From positions 434,001 to 498,000 of the forward strand of contig BPJU01000001.1 of NCBI GenBank assembly GCA_026004775.1: a DNA stretch of 64,000 nucleotides, read 5' to 3'. The position numbers and the translations under genes are program-made. The notes beneath the pieces are model-generated. The model ran no database searches, was not told the DNA's origin, and saw only the letters and a list, made by a program, of their open reading frames with translations. Below, piece by piece: positions 53,851 to 62,184 of this stretch (positions are counted from its first letter, which is position 1; the number at the start of each line of letters is the position of its first letter). Source of the DNA: Pirellulaceae bacterium. GTDB lineage: Bacteria; Planctomycetota; Planctomycetia; Pirellulales; Pirellulaceae.

Positions 53851-54579
53851 ATGGAACAGAGCGCGGCCGATCTGCCGCCTATCGACAAGCCGCTGGACGT
53901 TCTGGCGGTAGCTCCCCATCCGGATGATGCCGAACTGGGGATGGGTGGAGCACTGATCAAGCTGCGGTGTGGCGGTTACCGAGTAGGCGTGTTGGATCTG
54001 ACGGATGGGGAACCGACACCGTTCGGCACGCCCGAACAGCGCCGCCGAGAAACCGACGCCGCCACGCAATGGTTGGGATTGCACTGGCGGGGCAATTTGG
54101 GGCTACGCAACCGCTTTTTGGAGCCGACGATCGAAGCACGGGCCGCCCTGGCCGGCGTTTTTCGCCTGGTGCGCCCCCGGTGGCTCTTTGCACCCTATTG
54201 GGTCGATGCCCATCCGGACCATGTGGCGGCAACGCAACTGGTGGAAGCAGCCCGTTTCTGGGCCAAACTGACCAAGATCGACTTGCCCGGTGAGCCGCAT
54301 TATCCTGAGAGGATTTACTACTATTATTGCGTGCACTTGAGGGTCGTCCCCCAGCCGGCATTTGTATTGGATATCAGCCAGGAGTGGGAAACGAAGTTGC
54401 AAGCCATTCGCTGTTACGCCAGCCAATTCATCGTGGGTCGTCCCCAGGAACCTCCCACATTCCTCGACCGGTTGAGAGACGACGCGGCGTATTGGGGAAA
54501 GGCGATCGGCGTGCGCTATGGGGAGCCGTTTGCTTGCCGGGAGCCGATCGGGCTGCGGGCACTGGATCAGCTCGTGTAA
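53851..54579 (+). CDS. bshB1: PIG-L family deacetylase, BshB1-like
   Basis: 242 residues, ATG 53851. The zinc-binding motif APHPDDAELGMGGALIKL and the downstream AHPDHVAATQLVEAARFWAK are intact, along with LDLTDGEPTPFGTPEQRRRE and AIRCYASQF, as in BshB1. Those enzymes remove the acetyl group from GlcNAc-malate in bacillithiol synthesis. The related bshA and bshC genes are not in this window, so the exact substrate is inferred from sequence only. It is cytoplasmic with no signal peptide. Confidence 0.9.
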   Translation: MEQSAADLPPIDKPLDVLAVAPHPDDAELGMGGALIKLRCGGYRVGVLDLTDGEPTPFGTPEQRRRETDAATQWLGLHWRGNLGLRNRFLEPTIEARAALAGVFRLVRPRWLFAPYWVDAHPDHVAATQLVEAARFWAKLTKIDLPGEPHYPERIYYYYCVHLRVVPQPAFVLDISQEWETKLQAIRCYASQFIVGRPQEPPTFLDRLRDDAAYWGKAIGVRYGEPFACREPIGLRALDQLV

Positions 54580-54803
54580 CAGGCTTGCTTGCGTACGCTG
54601 CCGCTCTACGGCGGCCTTGGACGCCGGCCCGCTGATTGCTCCCTCTGGCAACCGCACACCGGTCGGTTGCTAACTTCGGATAATTGGGTGATCCAGCCAC
54701 ATGGACTCAAGTTTGGGGCAATCTGTGCCGATAAATAGCGGCACCGGTGGCCATGGGCGCTCGTCAGGGGGGCTGCCGATCGAGAGAATCTCGTAGCCCG
54801 AAG

Positions 54804-55739
54804 ATGTACACAAGGTTGGCTGTTTTACTGCTGGCAGGCTGCTGCGGTTGTAGTCTGATTCCGGAAATCGCCTACCAACCGCGCTATCACAATCCTTTCC
54901 CGCAACTGCACCGAATAGCGATTTTACCGTTTTTCAATTTGTCTGAGTCTCCGCATGTGGATGCGGACCGCGTGACGCTTCTTTACTACGAAGAATTACA
55001 GGCAATTCCAGGATTTGAAGTTCTGCCGGTAGGAGTAGTCAAGCAAAAACTGGCGGAATCGGGAAAGCTCATCGACGAGAAAACCGATTTCCAGCAGCTT
55101 GCCCAAGAGTTGGGTGTCGATGCGGTATTGGTGGGTGCCGTGACGGACTACTCGCCCTATTATCCGCCTCGCCTGGGCTTGGCGGTTCGCTGGTATGCGG
55201 CCAACCGCGGGTTCCATCCCATCCCTCCCGGTTACGGACTGCCGTGGGGGACTGCCGAGGAAGAGTATATTCCGGACTGGATCGTGTGGGAGGCGGAGTT
55301 TGCGCTGGCGCGCGAGCAGTTGGCCACACAGACACCAGAGCCTCGCCCGGACGAAGCGCCGGGCGGCTCGTCCGATCAAGCTGCCGGCGCACCACATGCA
55401 GCCCGGACCGGCCTGCCGGCGGACTGGCCCGATCCGACCGGTTTCGTGCCGCCTCCTCCTTCCCGGTTGCGCCCGCCGTATCGCCCTCAATACGAACCGA
55501 TCATCCGTCACACACGGATCTATCACGGAAACGATGAAGAATTCACGCGACGATTGGCCGACTATTACTTTTTCCGAGACGACGCGCGTTTCGGCGGATG
55601 GCAAGCTTATTTAGGACGGAGCGAAGATTTCGTGCGGTTTTGCTGTCACCTGCACATTACCGAGACTTTGGCTTTGCGCGGCGGCGTGCGGGAACCGAAA
55701 GTAGTGTGGAGATGGCCGATCAGCCGATATGACCGGTAG
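54804..55739 (+). CDS. Lipoprotein with CsgG/GNA1162-like domain
   Basis: 311 residues. ATG 54804 begins directly at a lipoprotein signal (YTRLAVLLLAGCCGCS); an upstream start would add 19 residues with no function. The lipobox LLAGC gives lipid attachment at Cys of about residue 12. Residues of about 30-130 read HRIAILPFFNLSESPHVDAD, YYEELQAIPGFEVLPVGVVK and AQELGVDAVLVGAVTDYSPY, the beta-alpha pattern of CsgG-like or GNA1162-like periplasmic proteins. A Pro/Ala-rich linker follows, then a C-terminal region ending FCCHLHITETLALRGGVR. It probably sits on the outer membrane. Function unknown. Confidence 0.78.
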   Translation: MYTRLAVLLLAGCCGCSLIPEIAYQPRYHNPFPQLHRIAILPFFNLSESPHVDADRVTLLYYEELQAIPGFEVLPVGVVKQKLAESGKLIDEKTDFQQLAQELGVDAVLVGAVTDYSPYYPPRLGLAVRWYAANRGFHPIPPGYGLPWGTAEEEYIPDWIVWEAEFALAREQLATQTPEPRPDEAPGGSSDQAAGAPHAARTGLPADWPDPTGFVPPPPSRLRPPYRPQYEPIIRHTRIYHGNDEEFTRRLADYYFFRDDARFGGWQAYLGRSEDFVRFCCHLHITETLALRGGVREPKVVWRWPISRYDR

Positions 55740-55859
55740 GGGACGGGAATCGAGCCGCGGCGCGGCTGGCTCGAAGCCGACACGTCCGGCAACCATCCAC
55801 TGGCTGCCCGGCGCAGGGAAAACGGAGAGCGACGGGCACCTTTCCAGAAAGGATCATCT

Positions 55860-56114
55860 GTGTCGCAGGACATTAACGTCGTGGCGTTGGTCAAAGGCCA
55901 AGAAAGATACATTTTTTTGTTTGACGACGAGCATCGGGCGGAGTTGTTCCGCACGTTGGGGCGGTTCGCCTCGAATCCCGAATTGAGTTTCACCTGGTTC
56001 GATGCAGCGGTGCTCAGCCACAAAATACGCCACGCCTTCGGCCCGGCTTCCCGGCCACCCGTACGCCGGCTGGGCGCTCCGTTTTCGGTGGACAGTCTAG
56101 AAGAATCCGATTAG
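55860..56114 (+). CDS. Small conserved-looking protein upstream of xerC
   Basis: 84 residues from GTG 55860, behind AAAGGA. It reads as a compact soluble protein (DINVVALVKGQERYIFLFDD; AELFRTLGRFASNPELSFTW; DAAVLSHKIRHAF). The ribosome-binding site and the soluble composition support a real gene. The 43-bp gap to xerC suggests cotranscription. No domain is recognised. Confidence 0.7.
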   Translation: MSQDINVVALVKGQERYIFLFDDEHRAELFRTLGRFASNPELSFTWFDAAVLSHKIRHAFGPASRPPVRRLGAPFSVDSLEESD

Positions 56115-56156
56115 TGGGTCGAACCGGGCAGACGCCACGTTAGGGCCGGCGGCACG

Positions 56157-57086
56157 GTGCAACGAGAAATTGCCGACTTTCTGCGGTATTTGCGGGTCGA
56201 GCGGAACGCGGCGGCGATGACGATCAAGTCCTATCGTGAGGACTTGATGGCGGCGGCCCATTTCCTGGAACAACTGGTGGGCCATCCACCCCCGGTCGAA
56301 TCGATCAGCTCGACGTTGTTACGCCGTTATGTGGCGGCGTTGCACGAGGCAGGTTACGCCCGCAGTTCGGTCGCTCGCCGGTTGGCCTCGCTGCGTTCGT
56401 TTTTCCGGTATCTGGTTCGCGAAGGTCGCGTCGACAGCAATCCGGCCAAGCCGCTGAGGAATCCTCGCCCCGAGCGAAGACTGCCGCATTTCTTGACCAC
56501 CGAGGAAATCGGACGGTTGTTGGCGGCACCGGACCGCACCACCCCCCTCGGGCTGCGGGATGCGGCCATTTTGGAAACACTGTATTCGGCCGGCTTGCGC
56601 GTAAGCGAACTGGTGGCGCTGGACGACACGGATATCGATTGGGCGGCGGGGTTGGTGCGCGTGCGCGGCAAAGGGCGGCGGGAGCGGCTGGCACCGCTGG
56701 GGCGTTTCGCACTGCGTGCTCTTCGACAGTGGCTGGCGCACCGCCCAGCGAAAACCGAGCGGCCAACGGGGGGAACACCCGTATTCACCAACCGCTTCGG
56801 CCGGCGGCTCACCACCCGCAGCGTTGGGCGGATGCTGGAGAAATACTTGGCCCAGACGGGGCTCGATCAGCGCACCTCACCCCATACGCTGCGCCACTCG
56901 TTCGCCACCCACCTCTTGAACGCCGGTGCCGACATCCGCAGCGTCCAGGAACTGCTGGGTCACAAAAATCTCTCGACCACCCAAATCTACACGCACTTGT
57001 CGACCAGTAATCTCCTGGCCGCATACGACAAGGCGCACCCCCGATCCGCGGGCCAAAAGCGACGCGGCCGTGCTCCGGCTGGCTGA
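56157..57086 (+). CDS. xerC: Tyrosine recombinase XerC/XerD
   Basis: 309 residues from GTG 56157, the usual size. The N-terminal SAM-like domain reads [20 protein letters not shown] and [20 protein letters not shown]. The catalytic residues are complete: Arg in [13 protein letters not shown], Lys in [15 protein letters not shown], HxxR in [14 protein letters not shown], His in [16 protein letters not shown], and the nucleophile Tyr in the same segment. It would resolve chromosome dimers at dif. It is not flanked by phage or integron genes, supporting a housekeeping role. XerC versus XerD cannot be decided from sequence alone. Confidence 0.94.
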   Translation: MQREIADFLRYLRVERNAAAMTIKSYREDLMAAAHFLEQLVGHPPPVESISSTLLRRYVAALHEAGYARSSVARRLASLRSFFRYLVREGRVDSNPAKPLRNPRPERRLPHFLTTEEIGRLLAAPDRTTPLGLRDAAILETLYSAGLRVSELVALDDTDIDWAAGLVRVRGKGRRERLAPLGRFALRALRQWLAHRPAKTERPTGGTPVFTNRFGRRLTTRSVGRMLEKYLAQTGLDQRTSPHTLRHSFATHLLNAGADIRSVQELLGHKNLSTTQIYTHLSTSNLLAAYDKAHPRSAGQKRRGRAPAG

Positions 57087-57112
57087 TAAAGGCGCAAAAG
57101 CCGCCAGGTCGG

Positions 57113-57745
57113 TTAGACCAAGCCTTTTTTCACTGCCCACACGGCTGCCTGAGTGCGATCGACGGCCTGAAGCTTGCGCAAAATGTTCTGCACATGCTCC
57201 TTGACCGTTTCCACGCTGATACCCAGCGACCGTCCAATTTCGCGATTGCTCAATCCCATCGCGATATGCCGCAACACCTGGATCTCGCGTTGCGTCAATG
57301 GCCAGTCGGGCGCTTCGGTCTTGGCACGTTTATCGAGCGAACGTTTTACTTCGTCGAACGCGCTGCCTTCCGGTGCCGGCTCGCGCCGGGCTGCCCGCTG
57401 GATCGCCGCAACCAACTCGGCTCGCGACGCACCTTTCAAGAGGAAATCCGAAGCTCCCAAGGCGACACTCCGAGCCACGTAGGTGGGGTTCTCGAAGCTG
57501 GAGATCATCACCACCGGCAAATTCGGCAACTTCCTGCGCAACTTGTCCAGCCCATCCAACCCGTCGACATCAGGCATGCGCACATCCATCAGAACCACGT
57601 CGGGCTTGCACTTGACGGCTTGAGACACCACCTCGGAGCCGTTCTTCGCTTCGCCCACCACTTCGATGTTCTCCCCCCGCAACACCGCACGCAGTCCTTG
57701 CCGTACCACTTCATGGTCATCTGCAATCAACACACGCACTGGCAT
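57113..57745 (-). CDS. NarL/LuxR-family response regulator
   Basis: 210 residues. ATG 57745 has AAGGAG 7 nt upstream; an in-frame start at 57778 adds 11 charged residues. The receiver domain has VRVLIADDHEVVRQGL (acidic pair), VVLMDVRMPDVDG (phosphorylated Asp) and GASDFLLKGASRAEL (conserved Lys). The LuxR-type HTH is PLTQREIQVLRHIAMGLSNR then LGISVETVKEHVQNILRKL. It is a transcriptional regulator of a two-component system; no histidine kinase is nearby. It is convergent with xerC, with only 26 bp between stops. Confidence 0.94.
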   Translation of the reverse strand: MPVRVLIADDHEVVRQGLRAVLRGENIEVVGEAKNGSEVVSQAVKCKPDVVLMDVRMPDVDGLDGLDKLRRKLPNLPVVMISSFENPTYVARSVALGASDFLLKGASRAELVAAIQRAARREPAPEGSAFDEVKRSLDKRAKTEAPDWPLTQREIQVLRHIAMGLSNREIGRSLGISVETVKEHVQNILRKLQAVDRTQAAVWAVKKGLV

Positions 57746-58256
57746 TTCGTGCTCCTTCTTTTTGGTCCCCCGCGCCATGCAACCTCCCCAACCAACAACT
57801 TACCCCTGCACACAACACGCCCGAGCGATCGCCCCCTCTTGCCGCCCGGGCTCTCCCCTAACCGCTCGCATCTCGGTACGCCACTGCTGGCAAATCTGCC
57901 CCTATTGGCTGCATAGAGTAAACGGAACGGCCACAAAGGAAAACCCCTTCAATAATCATAACGAAAATCCCACCAAAAGCCAGGGTATGGCAAGCCGTAC
58001 GCCCGTCTATGGATGTGAAGGAATATACGCCAAATGAACCGGCTGCCAAGGTAGTAATACTTTTTGTGTATTATCTAAGATCCATTTGTATGGTATTTGG
58101 CCGGGTCTTTTTGACGAGCGGCTACTTGTAAACTAGGACTCTTTAGGTGCCGTAACGTTCCAGGTGGGATAATGTTGCGCGGTCCGCCGGCCGCGATGCA
58201 CAAACCCGGCGCAAGGAGCCACAGCAGGATCGCACCAGCCGCGGGGAGCCGTCTCG
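57746..58256. other. Divergent regulatory intergenic region
   Basis: About 510 bp lie between two divergent regulator genes. It contains an AT-rich perfect palindrome TAATAC (58055-58060) and GTATTA (58068-58073) in otherwise GC-rich DNA, a possible operator. A TTGACG at 58111-58116 has no well-spaced -10 partner. No sigma-54-type GG-N10-GC promoter was recognised. Confidence 0.35.
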
Positions 58257-59642
58257 ATGCAGAAGCGCAGGATCTTGATTGTCGATGACGACCAGCTACT
58301 GTTGCGATCGTTGGCCGAATGGTTGCGACAGTTGGGTTACGAGGTCGACGAAGCCACTTCGTTGAGCGGGGCGTACGAGGCGGTTGACCGTGCCGGTTAT
58401 GACGTGCTGTTGGTCGACGTGCGGTTGGGTGAGGAAGACGGGTTTGACTTGTTGCAATACGTACGGCGCAACCAACCCACGGTGCCGGTGGTGCTGATGA
58501 CCGGGTACGGGACGATCGAGTTGGCGGTGGAGGCACTGCGGGCCGGCGCGTTCGACTTATTGACCAAGCCGGTGCTGGATGCCGATCTGGAATGGGCTTT
58601 GGAACGCGCGTTTTCCCATGGGCGCGTCGTAGAAGAAAACCGCCGGCTGCGGCAACAGTTGGATCGTCAGTTGGGCGAGTTTCTGGTGGGCTCCGGCCCC
58701 CGGATGCAGCGGGTGTTGGAGATCGTCGAAGCGGTCGCCGACACTCGAGCGACGGTGCTGATCACGGGTGAAAGCGGCACGGGAAAGTCGTTGTTGGCCC
58801 GGGCTATCCACCGGCGCAGTTCACGGCGCGACGGCCCGTTTGTGGAAGTGGCGTGCGGGGCGCTTCCGGAGCCGTTGCTGGAGAGCGAATTGTTCGGCCA
58901 CGTTGCCGGCGCCTTTACGGGAGCCGTGGGCGAAAAGAAAGGAAAGTTCCTCCTGGCTGACGGCGGCACGATTTTTCTCGACGAAATCGCTACCGCCTCG
59001 CCCGCCCTGCAAGTAAAACTGTTGCGGGTGTTGCAAGAGTTGTCGTTCGAGCCGGTCGGAGGCAACCAAACCTACCGGGTGGATACCCGGGTGATCCTGG
59101 CTACCAACGAAGATCTGGCTCGCCTGGTGGACGAGGGGAAGTTCCGCCAGGACCTTTATTATCGCATCAACGTAATCCACATCGAATTGCCGCCCTTGCG
59201 GGAGCGGCCGGAGGACATCGCTGCGCTGGCCGAGCATTTCATCCGCAAAGCGTGCCAAGAGGTAGGAAAGCCGGTGAAAAACGTGTCGGCTGAGGCGTTG
59301 GCTCTATTGGAAAACTACGCGTGGCCGGGCAATATTCGCGAGTTGCAGAATGTGCTGGAGCGAGCGGTATTGTTGGGCAAAGGGAGCCAGATTGAGGTGA
59401 GCGATCTGCCGCCGCGGCTGCTGCACGCCGGTAGCACTTCCCCTGTGCGCCCCACCAGTTCGCTCAAAGAGGCCCTGGAAGATCCGGAACGGCAGATCAT
59501 TCTGGAGGTGCTGGAGGCGTGCGATTGGAATCGCACTTTGACGGCTGATCGGTTGGGCATCAACCGTACTACGCTCTATAAGAAAATGCGGCGTCTGGGG
59601 CTGGACATTTCGAAGCTCGGCCGCCACTCGCCCCGCTCGTGA
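58257..59642 (+). CDS. Sigma-54-dependent response regulator (NtrC family)
   Basis: 461 residues, ATG 58257 with GGGGAG upstream. An N-terminal receiver (ILIVDDDQLLLRSLAEWLRQ, VLLVDVRLGEEDGFD with the phosphorylated Asp, LLTKPV with the Lys) is followed by a complete AAA+ domain: Walker A GESGTGKSLLARAI, the sigma-54 contact loop ESELFGHVAGAFTGA, Walker B GGTIFLDEIATASPALQVKL, and the Arg finger region YYRINVIHIELPPLRERPED. The C-terminal Fis-type HTH is ADRLGINRTTLYKKMRRLGL. It activates sigma-54 promoters when phosphorylated. Partner kinase and targets are not in the window. Confidence 0.96.
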   Translation: MQKRRILIVDDDQLLLRSLAEWLRQLGYEVDEATSLSGAYEAVDRAGYDVLLVDVRLGEEDGFDLLQYVRRNQPTVPVVLMTGYGTIELAVEALRAGAFDLLTKPVLDADLEWALERAFSHGRVVEENRRLRQQLDRQLGEFLVGSGPRMQRVLEIVEAVADTRATVLITGESGTGKSLLARAIHRRSSRRDGPFVEVACGALPEPLLESELFGHVAGAFTGAVGEKKGKFLLADGGTIFLDEIATASPALQVKLLRVLQELSFEPVGGNQTYRVDTRVILATNEDLARLVDEGKFRQDLYYRINVIHIELPPLRERPEDIAALAEHFIRKACQEVGKPVKNVSAEALALLENYAWPGNIRELQNVLERAVLLGKGSQIEVSDLPPRLLHAGSTSPVRPTSSLKEALEDPERQIILEVLEACDWNRTLTADRLGINRTTLYKKMRRLGLDISKLGRHSPRS

Positions 59643-59745
59643 ACCTGTCGGGCCGCCGGCGATTCGCCCAACCCGTTCTTAGCCGACTTGCCGGCCTTTG
59701 AGTGGCGTCAAAAGGTGGGTGCTGTTCGGCCGGCTGCCGCATTCC

Positions 59746-59751
59746 TATAAT
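59746..59751 (+). promoter_or_regulatory. Possible -10 box of the sucCD operon
   Basis: A perfect TATAAT lies 70 bp before the sucC start. The -35 position at 17 bp spacing (TGTTCG) is poor. Confidence 0.35.
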
Positions 59752-59821
59752 CCGGGCGTTTACGGAAAGACGTGCCGCACCGGTTGGTCGGCTCGTCCGC
59801 AGACAACTGAGGCGTGTGGTA

Positions 59822-61015
59822 ATGAAAATTCACGAGTACCAGGCCAAGGAACTGTTTCGTCAAGCGGGTATTCGCGTCCCTAGGGGAATCGTGGCCTCGA
59901 CGCCGGTTGAGGCTTCCGAGGCATTTCGGCAGTTGGGACAACCGCTGGCTGTCGTGAAGGCCCAGATCCACGCCGGAGGACGGGGCAAGGGAACGGTTGC
60001 CCACAATCCGGCGCAACGCGGCGTGCAGTTGGTTCGCAATCCCGAAGAGGCGTTCCAGGTCGCCTCGGCACTGTTGGGGCACCCGTTGGTCACGGTGCAG
60101 ACCGGCCCGGAAGGCAAAACGGTGCAGCGGGTGCTGGTCGAGGAAGGCTGCCGGATTGACCGCGAGCTTTACCTGGGCATCGTAGTGGATCGCGCCGCAG
60201 CGCTTCCGGTTTTCATGGCGAGTACCGAAGGTGGAGTGGAAATTGAAAAAGTAGCGGCGGAATCTCCGGAAAAGATTTTCAAAGAGCATTTCGATCCGTC
60301 CCGCGGGTTGCAACCCTTTCAGGTGCGCAAACTTTGCCGCAAACTTGGACTGGCCGGCACATCGGCCAAAGCAGCTCATTCTTTTTTCACCAACCTGTGT
60401 CGGTTTTTCGTGCAACACGATTGTAGTCTGGTGGAAATCAATCCGCTGGTGGTCGATGGTGACGGCCAGTTATTGGCGCTGGATGCCAAAGTCAATTTCG
60501 ATGACAATGCGGCATTCCGCCATCCGGAGTGGCAACAGTTGCGCGATCTGTCAGAAGAAGAGCCGGCCGAGGTGCGGGCGTCCCAAGCCGGTCTCAGCTA
60601 TGTAAAACTCAACGGCAACATCGGCTGTCTTGTCAACGGCGCGGGACTGGCGATGGCCACCATGGACATCATCAAATACTATGGAGGCGAACCGGCCAAT
60701 TTTCTGGACGTCGGGGGCGGCGCCAATACCCAGCAGGTCACTGAAGCGTTTCGTATATTGCTGGCGGACGCCAACGTGCGGGCCGTTCTGGTGAACATAT
60801 TCGGCGGCATCATGAAATGCACGACGATTGCCGAGGCGTTACTGGAAGCGTATCGCACGGTGGGATTCAATGTGCCGCTGGTGGTGAGGTTGGAAGGCAC
60901 CGAGGTGGAACAGGGCCGGCGTATCCTGGGCGAGGCTGGTGTGAATATCATAACGGCATCGGATCTGGCCGACGCGGCTCAAAAAGTGGTCCAAGCCGCG
61001 GGGCTGGGGCGTTGA
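59822..61015 (+). CDS. sucC: Succinyl-CoA synthetase beta subunit (ADP/GDP-forming)
   Basis: 397 residues from ATG 59822, the standard length; the open frame extends 120 bp upstream without family similarity. It starts [23 protein letters not shown]-grasp features are [20 protein letters not shown], the nucleotide-binding domain up to about 240, [20 protein letters not shown] and [11 protein letters not shown]. The CoA-ligase part reads [40 protein letters not shown] and [15 protein letters not shown]. With SucD it interconverts succinyl-CoA and succinate with substrate-level phosphorylation in the TCA cycle. Confidence 0.97.
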   Translation: MKIHEYQAKELFRQAGIRVPRGIVASTPVEASEAFRQLGQPLAVVKAQIHAGGRGKGTVAHNPAQRGVQLVRNPEEAFQVASALLGHPLVTVQTGPEGKTVQRVLVEEGCRIDRELYLGIVVDRAAALPVFMASTEGGVEIEKVAAESPEKIFKEHFDPSRGLQPFQVRKLCRKLGLAGTSAKAAHSFFTNLCRFFVQHDCSLVEINPLVVDGDGQLLALDAKVNFDDNAAFRHPEWQQLRDLSEEEPAEVRASQAGLSYVKLNGNIGCLVNGAGLAMATMDIIKYYGGEPANFLDVGGGANTQQVTEAFRILLADANVRAVLVNIFGGIMKCTTIAEALLEAYRTVGFNVPLVVRLEGTEVEQGRRILGEAGVNIITASDLADAAQKVVQAAGLGR

Positions 61016-61124
61016 GGCTGGCATGCAAGCGTTCGGCCGGACCGGTGGGGACCGGACGATTTTCCCGGTACTTGAGCTGCTGTAGCACGAACGTGCCGGC
61101 TCCCGCAAGCAGGGTAATCGGACG

Positions 61125-62003
61125 ATGAGCATCCTCGTTGACAAAAAGACACGGGTTTTATGCCAGGGAATAACCGGTTCAGCCGGCCAATTCCATACCA
61201 AGGCGTGCCTGGAATACGGAACTCAGGTGGTCGCCGGCGTGACTCCGGGCAAGGGTGGACAGGAGATTTTAGGGGTACCGGTATTTGACACGGTCGAGGA
61301 GGCGGTGCGGCAGACCGGCGCGGACGCCACCATGATTTTTGTTCCTGCCCCGTTCACGGCCGATGCGATCCTCGAAGCGCTCGATGCAGGCCTGAAATTG
61401 ATCGTGGCGATCACCGAAGGAGTGCCTGTGCTGGATATGGTGCCGGTTTACCATGAGGTGCGCCGCCGCCAAGCGCGGTTGATTGGACCGAACTGTCCGG
61501 GTGTGATTACTCCCGGGGCATGCAAGATCGGGATCATGCCGGGCTACATCCATCAGCCGGGCCGGGTGGGGATTATCAGCCGCAGTGGCACTTTGACCTA
61601 TGAAGCCGTCTGGCAGACAACCCAGTTGGGCTTGGGCCAGTCGACGTGTATCGGTTTGGGGGGCGATCCGATTGTGGGTACGTCGTTTGTCGATCTGTTG
61701 GAGCTGTTCGATCAGGATGAACAAACCGAGGCCGTATTGTTGATTGGTGAGATTGGGGGTACGGCTGAAGAGGAGGCGGCAGCCTACATCCAAGAGCGTT
61801 TTCGCAAGCCCGTGGCGGCTTTCATTGCCGGCAGGACCGCGCCGCCGGGCAAGCGGATGGGCCATGCGGGAGCCATCATTTCCGGTGGTAAGGGCACGGC
61901 GGCCGAGAAGATCGCGGCTCTTGAGCAAGCGGGAATCGAAGTAGCTCAGACCCCCGCCGACATGGGCGCGGCCGTGAAGCGAGCGATCCAGAAGCGCCGT
62001 TAG
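61125..62003 (+). CDS. sucD: Succinyl-CoA synthetase alpha subunit
   Basis: 292 residues, ATG 61125, 109 bp after sucC. Features are the CoA-binding Rossmann start [78 protein letters not shown], and the phosphohistidine region [20 protein letters not shown] with the active His. It forms the alpha-beta enzyme with SucC. The pair is a classic sucCD operon; no other TCA genes are next to it. Confidence 0.97.
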   Translation: MSILVDKKTRVLCQGITGSAGQFHTKACLEYGTQVVAGVTPGKGGQEILGVPVFDTVEEAVRQTGADATMIFVPAPFTADAILEALDAGLKLIVAITEGVPVLDMVPVYHEVRRRQARLIGPNCPGVITPGACKIGIMPGYIHQPGRVGIISRSGTLTYEAVWQTTQLGLGQSTCIGLGGDPIVGTSFVDLLELFDQDEQTEAVLLIGEIGGTAEEEAAAYIQERFRKPVAAFIAGRTAPPGKRMGHAGAIISGGKGTAAEKIAALEQAGIEVAQTPADMGAAVKRAIQKRR

Positions 62004-62184
62004 GCATTCTGCTCCATAAGGTTGCGAAAATCGGCCGTCTCGTGCTGCCGGTCGAATTGCCCGATCCGGCGCTGAACCTATCATTGAGTAGGATAGCGCC
62101 CTGGGGAGTTTTGAGAAGTGATTGCAGGGCCGTGGCATCGCACAAAACCACGGACTGCACAAACTCGGATAAGGACGATCAGTC

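Noticed and set aside
56157-57086. XerC-like gene as a phage or island integrase
   Set aside because: It has standard Xer length and motifs, lies among housekeeping genes, and has no adjacent attachment repeats or phage genes.
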